From contig NZ_CP064686.1 in the NCBI RefSeq assembly GCF_023100905.1, forward strand, positions 2,666,001 through 2,730,000: a stretch of DNA of 64,000 nucleotides, written 5' to 3'. The notes beneath the pieces were generated by a model. It did no database searches. It had not been told where the DNA came from and worked only from the letters and a program-made list of their open reading frames with translations. Positions 17,609 to 25,655 of this stretch are shown in pieces; position 1 is the stretch's first letter; every line of letters begins with the position of its first letter. Both the position numbers and the translations under genes were made by a program. Origin of the DNA: Bradyrhizobium sp. 4 (lineage in GTDB: Bacteria > Pseudomonadota > Alphaproteobacteria > Rhizobiales > Xanthobacteraceae).

Positions 17609-18982
17609 TCACGCACGCGGCGGTTCGGCATGACTGATGACGCGCTTCACGCTCGGGAACGCGCGCCGCAACGCGCGCTCGATCGCGTCGACATGCTCGT
17701 GCACCCTGATCACGCTCATCGACGGCTCGGCGCGGCAATGGAAGTTGACGATTTCGCCGGCGTCGGTGTTGCGGACGCGGACATTGTGGATGTCGTGGAT
17801 CTCGCCGCCGGCGGCATACTCTGTCAGGGCGGCGGCGATGGCCTGCACCCGTTCCGACGCGGCATCGACCCCGAACGGCAGTTCCGGTTCCAGCGGCTCG
17901 ATGTGGACGTCGACCTCGACGTCCGCGCCGAACTCTTCCTGGATGTTGCGTTCCAGCGTGTTGGCGACCTCATGGGCGGCGTCGAGCTGCATCCCGGCGT
18001 CGACCTCGAGGTCGATGCTGACGATCAGCTTGGCGCCGAGATCGTGCACGGTGACGTGGTGGATGGCGAGGCCCGAATTGTGGGCGATGACCATGATGCG
18101 GTCGCGCACGGTCTCGTTGTCGCGCGCCACGGGGACTGCGGTGAAGGTGAGGTCGGTATCGCCGAAGGCCTTCTCGACGGCCGCTTGCGCGTTGCGCTTG
18201 ATGTCCTCGACCCGGTCGATGGGGTAAGTCCGCGGTACCTTTGCGATCGTGTCGATAAACGTGGTGGCACCGACCATGCGCACGCGGAGCCGCTCGATGT
18301 CGATCACACCCGGTACGCTGCGGATCGCGGCCGTGGCCGTCTCATGCGCGCCTTCCGGGGCGCGGTCCACCAGCGTCTGCACGGTCGAGCCGGCCATGCG
18401 TAGGCCGAGCAGGGCGATCATCACGGCCACCGCGGCGGCGGCAGCCGCGTCGCCCCACCAGAAGCCGAGACCGGCGAGGATCAGGCCCACGATCACGGCG
18501 AACGAGCCCATCACGTCGGAGGCGAAATGCAGCGCATCGGCGGCGAGCGCCTGGCTCCTGGTCTCCCGTGCGGCACGGTGCAGGGCACGTGCGCGCCAGA
18601 AATTGACGGCGATGTCGATCACCAGCACGACGAAAGGGACGGCGGAGATCGTCGGCGGCGCAACTCCCTCTCGGAGATGGCTGTAGGACTGGACCAGGAT
18701 TCCGCCGGCGAGCACGTAGAGCAGGGCGGTCACGCCCAATGCCGAGACACTTTCGAGTTTGCCGTGGCCGTAATGATGCTCCTCGTCCGCCGGCTTGTCG
18801 GACACCCGCACCACCGCCCAGGTGATGATGGTGGCGACCAGGTCGATCGAGGAATGCAGCGCCTCGGAAATCAGCGCTAGCGAGCCGATCGCGATCCCGA
18901 CCGCAAACTTCGCCGCCGCCATGCCGCCACTGGCGAAGATCGAGATCGCTGCGACCGAGGTCTTGTTGTGTTGGGAGCTCAT
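17609..18982 (-). CDS. Cation diffusion facilitator (CDF) family efflux protein
   Basis: 457 residues from ATG 18982 (MSSQHNKTSVAAISIFASGG); a longer reading from 19087 lacks support. It shows the CDF six-helix membrane part. Metal-site motifs are HxxxD in SEALHSSIDLVAT and DALHFASDVMGS, with the HHYGHGKLES loop between helices. The long cytoplasmic C-terminus contains two ferredoxin-like metal-binding repeats (about 220-300 and 310-390), so it is larger than a typical 300-residue CDF. It should export a divalent metal (Zn, Co, Fe or Mn) against protons across the inner membrane. The metal cannot be told from the sequence. Confidence 0.9.
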   Translation of the reverse strand: MSSQHNKTSVAAISIFASGGMAAAKFAVGIAIGSLALISEALHSSIDLVATIITWAVVRVSDKPADEEHHYGHGKLESVSALGVTALLYVLAGGILVQSYSHLREGVAPPTISAVPFVVLVIDIAVNFWRARALHRAARETRSQALAADALHFASDVMGSFAVIVGLILAGLGFWWGDAAAAAAVAVMIALLGLRMAGSTVQTLVDRAPEGAHETATAAIRSVPGVIDIERLRVRMVGATTFIDTIAKVPRTYPIDRVEDIKRNAQAAVEKAFGDTDLTFTAVPVARDNETVRDRIMVIAHNSGLAIHHVTVHDLGAKLIVSIDLEVDAGMQLDAAHEVANTLERNIQEEFGADVEVDVHIEPLEPELPFGVDAASERVQAIAAALTEYAAGGEIHDIHNVRVRNTDAGEIVNFHCRAEPSMSVIRVHEHVDAIERALRRAFPSVKRVISHAEPPRA

Positions 18983-19075
18983 GGCGGGGGATTTAGCAGG
19001 CCACGGGTGAACATCAAGCGACGATCCACAGGCGTAGACGCTAGTGAGTTGCAGGAGCGGGATCCCCCGGTTTTG

Positions 19076-19162
19076 TAGGGTGGGCAACGGCGCGGAGCGC
19101 CGCGCCCACCATCTTTCGGGGACGCTGACGCATGGTGGGCACGCTTCGCTTTGCCCACCCTA
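19076..19162. repeat. Nested palindromic intergenic repeat
   Basis: TAGGGTGGGCAA (19076-19087) is perfectly inverted as TTGCCCACCCTA (19151-19162). Inside it GCCCACCAT (19104-19112) is perfectly inverted as ATGGTGGGC (19132-19140). The 87-base element lies between the convergent-free ends of the CDF start and the oxidoreductase stop. Sequences of this look (TAGGGTGGGCAAAGCG) are familiar as dispersed repeats in Bradyrhizobium, from memory. Confidence 0.75.
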
Positions 19163-19191
19163 TTAGACCTAGGTCTTTGGCCCCAGGAATG

Positions 19192-20163
19192 TTACGGCAC
19201 CGTCACGACGATCTTGCCGAGATGCTTGTTGGCCTCCATGTGTTCGAACGCCTTGTCGAGGTCGTCGAAGGCAAACACCTTGTCGATCGGCAGCTGCAGT
19301 TTTCGCGACTCGACCGCGCCCCAGATGTCCTTGCGGACCTCCTCAAAAATATCGCGGACCTCCTCGATGGTGCGGGTGCGGAAGGTGACGCCGACATAGT
19401 CGATGCGGCGGGCCGCGTGCAGGTCGAAGTTGAAATCGGCATGGGTGCCGCCGAGCCGGCCGACATTGACGATTCGACCCTTGACCTTGGTCGCCGCGAG
19501 GTTCTGGTTCGCGACCTTGCCCGAGACCTGGTCGACGATGAGGTCGACACCTTCGCCGTTCGTCGCCTTCAGCACCTCGTCGACCCATGTGGGGTCGGAG
19601 GAGTCGACCGCGAGGTCGGCGCCATACTCCTTCAGTCGGCCGCGGCGGGCGGCATCGGTCGAGGAGCCGATCACGAGTCTTGCGCCCTTGAGCTTCGCAA
19701 TCTGCATCGCCATCAGGCCGACGCCGGAGCTTGCGCCCTGGATCAGCACGGCTTGCCCGGGCTGCACGCCGCCGATGGTGACGACGGCGTTGTGCATGGT
19801 CGCGAGCGCGACGGGCAGGGTGGCGGCTTCCTCGAAGTTCATGTTCGAGGGCGCGCGGAACAGCCGGCCGTGATCGGCCAGCGTATATTCGGCAAACGCC
19901 GCGCCGCCCGAGCCCATGATGCGGTCGCCGACCTTGACGCCCTTGGCATCCGGTCCGAGTGCGGCGACCTCGCCGGCCCATTCCATGCCGAGCACGGTGC
20001 CGGCGCCGCCGGCCGCGCCATGGGCGTGGCCCTTGCGCATGCCGGTGTCGGCGCGATTGAGTCCACAGGCGCGGACCCGGACCAGCACCTGCGTGCCTTC
20101 AGGCTTTGGTTGAGCGACGTCGGAAATTGTAGCGCCGCCAGGGCCGTAGACATAAGCCTTCAT
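19192..20163 (-). CDS. Zinc-independent quinone oxidoreductase-like (MDR superfamily)
   Basis: 323 residues (MKAYVYGPGGATISDVAQPKPEG). The GroES-like N-terminal domain lacks the zinc-binding cysteines of alcohol dehydrogenases. The Rossmann domain has the NADPH loop GASSGVGLMAMQIAK and the following GSSTDAARRGRLKEYGAD, typical of quinone oxidoreductase and enoyl reductase members. It probably reduces a quinone or an enone with NADPH in the cytoplasm; the substrate is unknown. It lies 25 bases after the nitronate monooxygenase-family gene on the same strand, so the two are likely cotranscribed. Confidence 0.88.
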   Translation of the reverse strand: MKAYVYGPGGATISDVAQPKPEGTQVLVRVRACGLNRADTGMRKGHAHGAAGGAGTVLGMEWAGEVAALGPDAKGVKVGDRIMGSGGAAFAEYTLADHGRLFRAPSNMNFEEAATLPVALATMHNAVVTIGGVQPGQAVLIQGASSGVGLMAMQIAKLKGARLVIGSSTDAARRGRLKEYGADLAVDSSDPTWVDEVLKATNGEGVDLIVDQVSGKVANQNLAATKVKGRIVNVGRLGGTHADFNFDLHAARRIDYVGVTFRTRTIEEVRDIFEEVRKDIWGAVESRKLQLPIDKVFAFDDLDKAFEHMEANKHLGKIVVTVP

Positions 20164-20188
20164 GTATTGCTCTCGCTTCTTGCAGTGA

Positions 20189-21184
20189 TTATTCCGCAGC
20201 CTGCGCTGTAGGATGAACGATCATGCCTTCGAGCCGGCTGCGGATGATGGCCTCGGCTTCGCGCACGATGCGGGAGATCAGCTCGGCGCAGGTCGGGATG
20301 TCCTGGATCAGGCCCTGGACCTGGCCCGCTGACCAGATGCCTTCATCCGAGTTGCCGGTCGCGTAGACCATCTTGCCGCGGGCGCCCGCGACGAGCTCGC
20401 GGATATCCTCGAACTTGGCGCCTTCCTTCTCCATCGCAACGACCTTGGTCGAGATCTCGTTCCTGGCGACGCGGGAGGTGTTGCGCATGGTGCGGAAGAT
20501 CAGCTCGGTCTCGCGCTCGTCATTGGCGACGATCTTCTCCTTGATGAGCTGATGAATGGGGCTCTCTTTGGTCGCCATGAAGCGCGTGCCCATGTTGATG
20601 CCTTCGGCGCCCAGCGCCAGTGCGGCGACGAGGCCGCGGGCGTCGGCAAAGCCGCCGGAGGCGATCATCGGGATCTTGATCTTGTTGGCGGCGGCCGGGA
20701 TCAGGATCAGGCCGGGGGTGTCGTCCTCGCCGGGATGACCGGCGCATTCGAACCCGTCGATCGAGATGGCGTCGACGCCCATGCGCTCGGCCGAGAGCCC
20801 GTGACGGACGCTGGTGCATTTGTGCACGACCTTGACGCCGTGCTTCCTGAACTCGTCGACGTGCTCCTGCGGCTTGTTGCCGGCAGTTTCGACCACCTTG
20901 ATGCCGCTCTCGATGATAGCGGCGCGATATTCGGCATAAGGCGGCGGCTTGATCGCGGGCAGGATGGTGAGGTTGACGCCAAACGGCTTGTCGGTGAGAT
21001 CGCGGCAGCGGGCGATCTCCTTCCTGAGGTCCTCCGGTGTCGGCTGGGTCAGCGCCGTGATGAAGCCGAGCGCTCCGGCATTGGCGACGGCGGCGACCAG
21101 CTCGGCGCGCCCGACCCATTGCATGCCGCCCTGGACGATCGGGTGCTCGACACCGACGAGCTTGGTGAACCGTGTCTGCAGCAT
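20189..21184 (-). CDS. Nitronate monooxygenase-family flavoprotein
   Basis: 331 residues (MLQTRFTKLVGVEHPIVQGGMQWVGRAEL). The TIM-barrel FMN motifs of the NMO/2-nitropropane dioxygenase family are present: IVQGGM, NLTIL, DGFECAGHPGE with the expected His150, IASGGFADARGLVAALALGAEGINMGTRFMAT. Family members oxidise alkyl nitronates such as propionate 3-nitronate with O2. Others are enoyl-ACP reductases (FabK), so the substrate remains open. Its close spacing to the quinone oxidoreductase suggests a two-gene unit. Confidence 0.88.
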   Translation of the reverse strand: MLQTRFTKLVGVEHPIVQGGMQWVGRAELVAAVANAGALGFITALTQPTPEDLRKEIARCRDLTDKPFGVNLTILPAIKPPPYAEYRAAIIESGIKVVETAGNKPQEHVDEFRKHGVKVVHKCTSVRHGLSAERMGVDAISIDGFECAGHPGEDDTPGLILIPAAANKIKIPMIASGGFADARGLVAALALGAEGINMGTRFMATKESPIHQLIKEKIVANDERETELIFRTMRNTSRVARNEISTKVVAMEKEGAKFEDIRELVAGARGKMVYATGNSDEGIWSAGQVQGLIQDIPTCAELISRIVREAEAIIRSRLEGMIVHPTAQAAE

Positions 21185-22099
21185 GGTCTGTTTCCTCCGC
21201 CTGTGTGGCGCTCTGTTATCGTTTGATGGCGGCAGGATGCCGCCCGGGTCGGGAAAAGTCTATTGGAAGGGCGTGCGGTGGAGGCGGGGCGATCATGCGG
21301 GGAGCGGGGGGATTCCGTGAGGCGGATAATTGAGGTGGTAGCACCGGGTGGCGCGAGGGTTTTGTGCGCCGCTGCTTCAACACCGACGGAGGATGAGGAG
21401 CTTTCGGAGACCATCAACTTGCATTTTCTCGCAAGGCACGCCTCCGCCCTCTCGCGGCGCATTCGCCCGAGCTTTGCCCGATCGCATCGCCCTCGTCGTA
21501 ACAAGGGCGCAGGGAAGGCCGAGCGCCGGCTGGCACCCGCAGATCCGTGCACGATAGAAATGCACACGGGGTGGACCACAGGTTCGCCGGATCGCCCGGC
21601 CTTCCCTGCGCGATGGTTTAACGTGTCCTTCGTGCTCTCCCCGGGGAGCGATGCACTATTGCCCCCGTCGCCCCGCAGATGACTGATGCGCGCGCCCCGG
21701 TTGGACCGCCACATCACCACAGGACTTGACGCACAGACCCCGGGCGTCAGGACCACACGACTTGTTCGTCCGCGCACGTCCTCGCTGGGACTTCGGGAGC
21801 TGGCGTGTGCTCGCACCCGAAACCATGCGAAGACGCTGTCGGCGCCGTGTCGTAGACGCGAAAGCCTTTGCTCACGGTTTCCCGCCCTGCAAGGCTCGCC
21901 GCGCCCGACGCCGTCGCGTCCATCGCTGCCCAACCCGCGGTTCGTGACGATCGCGATCCGCCCCTTGTCCCGGGTCAGGGTATCGCTCACGTACGACAAA
22001 TCCGAATTTCGGTAAAGTAGAATATTTTGGCGAGCCGGGATTGACACGCGACGCGGGAATTTGCGCGGGTGTTTTGCCCGACGGGCAAGACGGCTTCAG
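21185..22099. other. Long structured non-coding block, no credible gene
   Basis: About 915 bases without a supportable coding region: reading frames here are short or overlap the nitronate monooxygenase start, and none has a family motif. It holds a 15-bp perfect stem (21507-21521 with 21597-21611) and many short G/C palindromes. From memory, stretches such as those around 21600-21670 and 21990-22085 (the segment with TGTTTTGCCCGACGGGCAA near 22070-22088) recur between genes in Bradyrhizobium genomes. It is probably a dispersed repeat or a decayed composite element. Confidence 0.6.
21507..21611. repeat. Large inverted repeat with 15-bp perfect arms
   Basis: GCGCAGGGAAGGCCG at 21507-21521 is perfectly inverted as CGGCCTTCCCTGCGC at 21597-21611. 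The 75-base interior contains a further hairpin, GTGCA...TGCAC, near 21547-21565. It would fold as a long stem in RNA. No T-run follows, so it is not a simple terminator. Confidence 0.7.
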
Positions 22100-22750
22100 C
22101 TACTCCGCCGACAGCCGCACCATCTGGCGGCCGCCGTTCATTTCCTTGAGGCTGTTGACGAAGTTTTCCGGGCGCTGCCAGCGGTTGGGGACCTTCAATC
22201 CCATGTACTCGGCGATGTCGCCGATGAAGCCGGTGCAATTGGTGGTCTCGGCATTCCAGACCGGCGAGCTCGCCTGCAATTTCTTGATATAGGCAAACAC
22301 GCGCTTGGCGTCCGCTTCGTTCAAATAGACGCGGTAGTTCGCGGTCAGGTAATCGGGGTCTAGATCGCCGTAGCTCGCGCCGGTCTCCGCCGGCACCCAG
22401 GTGAGGTGACCGAGCACATAGGCCCAAGTGTCGCCGGCCGGCGTGAGCCCTGCCACTTCGACGGCACGCTCGCTGGTCTTGCCGTACCAGACGAAGGCGT
22501 GACCCCAGCTCGCGGCCGTGCGGGCTCGAAAATCGACGTAGTACGGGCCTTTCTCCGCGCGCGCGACTGCGCGCCGCGTCGTTTGCGGCGCCGGCCGTGA
22601 TACGGCGTCGGTCGTGGCAAGCGCGTTTGCGTCAGCAACGCGCTTGTTCGCTTCGTGGGCCGAGGCCGAGGGTGTCGTGCACGCGAGCATGGCCGCGAGC
22701 GCGAATCCCGCAAGGATGCAGGGTCCCGATCGATCAGGTTTGTTCGTCAC
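22100..22750 (-). CDS. Secreted or lipoprotein-like protein, possible papain-fold
   Basis: 216 residues with an N-terminal signal segment (CILAGFALAAMLACTTPSASA). Cleavage could be by signal peptidase I after ASA, or at the lipobox-like AMLAC, which is imperfect at -3. The mature protein has WGHAFVWYG and later ETTNCTGFIGDIAEYMGLKVP. A conserved-looking Cys in NCTGF and a His in GHAF recall NlpC/P60 or papain-like folds, but I cannot assign a family. It is near small secreted and membrane genes on the same strand, with no clear operon partner. Confidence 0.7.
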   Translation of the reverse strand: MTNKPDRSGPCILAGFALAAMLACTTPSASAHEANKRVADANALATTDAVSRPAPQTTRRAVARAEKGPYYVDFRARTAASWGHAFVWYGKTSERAVEVAGLTPAGDTWAYVLGHLTWVPAETGASYGDLDPDYLTANYRVYLNEADAKRVFAYIKKLQASSPVWNAETTNCTGFIGDIAEYMGLKVPNRWQRPENFVNSLKEMNGGRQMVRLSAE

Positions 22751-22817
22751 GCTATGCCCCTCGAATGTCGGCCACTCACGCAGAGTCTACGCTTGCTTCT
22801 GCGTATTTCGCTGCGCG

Positions 22818-23018
22818 TCAGTAGCGCGCGGCGACGGGGCCGGGCGCCTTGCCGATCGGGGCCTTTCCAACCGGGCTCTTGCCAATCGGCATCTTGCCGA
22901 TCGGTGCCTGCTCGGAATAGACGGGAACGGGCTGGCGGCGCGGCAGATCCGCAGCATTCGCAACCGTCACCAGAGCAAGCGTAGCACCCACGACAAATAC
23001 AATCTTCTTCACAGTCAT
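22818..23018 (-). CDS. Small secreted protein with short tandem repeats
   Basis: 66 residues from ATG 23018 (MTVKKIVFVVGATLALVTVANAADLP), a clean signal peptide with cleavage after ANA. The mature part is about 44 residues. It is mostly a degenerate 5-residue repeat: APIGK MPIGK SPVGK APIGK AP, with an invariant GK. No known family recognised. The longer reading from 23108 is rejected because it buries the signal peptide. Confidence 0.7.
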   Translation of the reverse strand: MTVKKIVFVVGATLALVTVANAADLPRRQPVPVYSEQAPIGKMPIGKSPVGKAPIGKAPGPVAARY

Positions 23019-23188
23019 ACCCCTAGAAGGTTTGGTCCAAACACGGCACCGCCGTGCCCCCAGACACGCCTCACAGAAGGGCGGCCGAATGCGTCCACAG
23101 TGCGGCATCCGCGCGACATGTTGGCGGCATCTGCCGGGCGCGCGGAGACGTGATGTGTCTGAATGTTCGCCTTCGCGCCGCTCGTTGG

Positions 23189-23947
23189 TCAGTGATCGGC
23201 GCTGAGGCGGAAATGCATCTCGATCTTCGCGGGTGACGCATCGCCCGCCGCGCGCCAGGGTGAAAAGCCAGGGGTGGGATCAGGATCGGAGGGGAGATCG
23301 ATCGGCCAGCTCTGCGTCGGCGAACCCGGAAGCGTCAGGCTGACGGCGCGGTGACGCGTTTTGTACGTCAACGATGTGGAGGCAATGATCGCTTTGCGCT
23401 CGCCTTCATGCGCGCGCCAGTTCGGAGGCAAATTGGCATTGGCATAACCTGTCGCTTCCTCGACCTCGATGTGCACATCCTCCGCCTTGTCCGGCAGCGT
23501 CATGCCGGCGGGAAGGCGAAACTCGATGTGGAGCGTCATGTAGCCGTGACTGAGATAGGGCGAGCGGATGAGTTCGTACCAGCCCCAATAGCCAAGGATT
23601 GCCGCGATGAGCAGAACGGTCAGAGCAAAGGGCGCAGAGAGCTGCGTGGTGCGGTGAGGCGTAGTGTCGGAGGTTTCCGTGGGCGGCTGTGGCGTTGCGT
23701 TCCGGACCAGGCCGAAGCGCACGAACAGCCAGATGCCGGCGATCAGGCCAACCACACCGCCGATCGGACCGATGTCGAAGAAGGCGCCCATGGCGATGCC
23801 GCCATCGCGGTCTGGCCCGGCCAGCGCGATCACCAGTGCGGCAAGGGCGGACCAGCCGGCGAGCGCGCCGAGCAGGGCGGAGAAGAGGCCGAGGATCAAG
23901 CGCATGTCCGGATTGGTCGCGCGGATGGGGATCGCGGTTCGAACCAT
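23189..23947 (-). CDS. Membrane protein of unknown function
   Basis: 252 residues from ATG 23947, or 238 from ATG 23905 (MRLILGLFSALLGALAG); neither has a strong ribosome site. Three hydrophobic segments are visible: about 16-42, 57-78 and 105-125. A soluble C-terminal domain of about 125 residues follows, rich in beta-type sequence (MTLHIEFRLPAGMTLPDKAEDVHIEVEEATGY). That domain is probably periplasmic. I recognise no family. It starts 19 bases after the end of the coiled-coil protein gene, so the two probably share a transcript. Confidence 0.7.
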   Translation of the reverse strand: MVRTAIPIRATNPDMRLILGLFSALLGALAGWSALAALVIALAGPDRDGGIAMGAFFDIGPIGGVVGLIAGIWLFVRFGLVRNATPQPPTETSDTTPHRTTQLSAPFALTVLLIAAILGYWGWYELIRSPYLSHGYMTLHIEFRLPAGMTLPDKAEDVHIEVEEATGYANANLPPNWRAHEGERKAIIASTSLTYKTRHRAVSLTLPGSPTQSWPIDLPSDPDPTPGFSPWRAAGDASPAKIEMHFRLSADH

Positions 23948-23966
23948 CCCGAAGGATCGGGTGCCT

Positions 23967-25373
23967 TCACCCGATCCGGTTCAGGCTGTTCCTGATGGTC
24001 GAGAAGATGCCGCCGATGTCTTTTCGCAGGCCGTCGAGCGCGTTGAAATTGTCGAAGATGCGGGCGAGGCGGTCCTCGACCTCGCGCTTGCTCTTGGTCA
24101 GCGCGTCGACGCGCGAGGCGAGGCTGACGTCGCCGCTCGCCTCGATCTCGCTGACGGTTTTGGCGAGGAGGTCGCGCGTCGTGCCGACGTCCGCGATCAT
24201 GGCCTCGATTCCGAACACGGGCGCCTTCAGTGGGACGAGGTCAGCCTGCGACTTCGACAGCTCCGTCTTGAAGGCGTTCAGCGTCGCCAGCGTTTCCTGT
24301 AAGGCGCCGAGGCGCTGGCGCGACTGGAGAACAAAATCGTTCAGCGCATTCTGGCGGTCGGCAAGCGTCTTGCCCTCGGCGTCGATCTCGACACCGGCAA
24401 GCGAGCGTTCGAGCTGGGCCCGACGCTGGCCGAGTTCTTCGAAGTCGAGCCCGATCCCTTTCAGGATGTGGAAGCTGTCGTCGATGCGGGCCAGGCGCTG
24501 CTCGATCTCGACCTTGTTCTTCGACAGCGTCTCGACGCGGGTGCCAAGCGGCGCTTCACCGACGGTTTCGAGCTCGTCGACGCTCTTGACGAGGCGCTCA
24601 TGGCTGAGGCCCAGCTCGCCAATCAAGGCATTGAGGCCGGCGTCCGAGGCGCGCAGCGGCACCAGCTCGGCGTGGGACTTCGCCAGATCTTCCTTGTACT
24701 GGTTCAGGGTCGCAAAGGTGCCCTGGACCGTGCCGACCCGGGACAGCAACGTCGATACGTCGCGCGCGATGTCCTTGAGCCGGTCGGCGAGATTGTTCTT
24801 GCGGTCGTCGGTCTCGAGGTCGTGCAGCGAGCGTTCGAGCTGGTTCTGGCGGTCGCGGATCTCGGTGAAAACCGGCTCGACCGCGCGGCGCTGCTCGGCG
24901 ACCTTGCCCACCATGTCGCGCAGTTCCTGCTGGCGGCGGCGGATTTCGGCGAGCTGGTCGTGCATGTCGGTGGATTCGTTGCGGCCCCGCTGCAGCAGGG
25001 CGCGCTGCTCGGTCTCGCCCAGCTTGTCATGGAGGGCGGAGACGGCCTCCCGGGGATCGCTCTCGATCAGGTGCTGGACGGTAGCGTCGAGGTGGTTCTG
25101 CAGGGCATGAGCGACGACGACGTCCTCGCGGGTCTTCTTGAGGCGGTCGCGCAATGTGTCGAGGCGCCGGTCCTGGCGCGAGAGCCGCCAGGCGGAGGCG
25201 CCGATCAGTGCCAGCGCCAGAGCCAGGATCGCGCCGGTCGCAAACCGCTGCGGGACAGGCAGGCCTCCGAACCAGGCAGGCAGGTGGCCGACATCGTAAC
25301 CGAGCGCCTGCTGGGCGAAGATCGCGATGGCGGTGAGCAGAACAAACCAGGCAACCAGGAAAAACAGCCACAT
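23967..25373 (-). CDS. Membrane-anchored coiled-coil protein with an internal duplication
   Basis: 468 residues from ATG 25373 (MWLFFLVAWFVLLTAIAIF). Two transmembrane helices (about 2-20 and 45-62) precede about 400 residues of predicted coiled coil. A 129-residue block is repeated with a 142-residue offset: 173-301 (RDRQNQLERSLHDLE ... RLARIDDSF) and 315-443 (GQRRAQLERSLAGVE ... RLARIFDNF). Both copies contain TLN.[YF]K..L.KS.A.LVPL. It may be a cytoplasmic scaffold tethered to the inner membrane. Function unknown; the upstream 34-residue extension is rejected because it is hydrophilic and lacks a start signal. Confidence 0.8.
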   Translation of the reverse strand: MWLFFLVAWFVLLTAIAIFAQQALGYDVGHLPAWFGGLPVPQRFATGAILALALALIGASAWRLSRQDRRLDTLRDRLKKTREDVVVAHALQNHLDATVQHLIESDPREAVSALHDKLGETEQRALLQRGRNESTDMHDQLAEIRRRQQELRDMVGKVAEQRRAVEPVFTEIRDRQNQLERSLHDLETDDRKNNLADRLKDIARDVSTLLSRVGTVQGTFATLNQYKEDLAKSHAELVPLRASDAGLNALIGELGLSHERLVKSVDELETVGEAPLGTRVETLSKNKVEIEQRLARIDDSFHILKGIGLDFEELGQRRAQLERSLAGVEIDAEGKTLADRQNALNDFVLQSRQRLGALQETLATLNAFKTELSKSQADLVPLKAPVFGIEAMIADVGTTRDLLAKTVSEIEASGDVSLASRVDALTKSKREVEDRLARIFDNFNALDGLRKDIGGIFSTIRNSLNRIG

Positions 25374-25554
25374 CGTGACTTCCTCACGCCGGCACACATT
25401 ATCGCCATAATTGCTATTGGAGAGCGGAACCGAGATCAAGGGCGGCGCGGGCTTGCCGGATAGGTCCGGTCGCACGATCCACGGCTGAATGCGTCAGCCG
25501 ATCGGTGGAGGAGAAGTTGGTTGCCGGGATTTCCCGAGCTTGGACGAAGTGTCC

Positions 25555-25639
25555 GTAGCCTGGATGGAGCGAAGCGCAAGCCGGGTTCTGCAAGCCTTGA
25601 GTGCCAGCCCCGGAGTTCGCTTCGCTCCATCCGGGCTAC
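25555..25639. repeat. Palindromic intergenic repeat with 22-bp arms
   Basis: The arm at 25555-25576 (GTAGCC...GAAGCG) is inverted at 25618-25639 (CGCTTC...GGCTAC) with 21 of 22 positions complementary. The loop is 41 bases. It sits between the coiled-coil gene and the FAH-family gene. The TAGCCCGGATGGAGCGAAGCG type is a familiar dispersed repeat in Bradyrhizobium, from memory. Confidence 0.8.
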
Positions 25640-25655
25640 CGCACCGCGTTGGTGG

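Noticed and set aside
21049..22047. Minus-strand frame covering the structured non-coding block (332 codons)
   Set aside because: It overlaps the start of the nitronate monooxygenase gene, has no recognisable domain and crosses the large inverted repeat.
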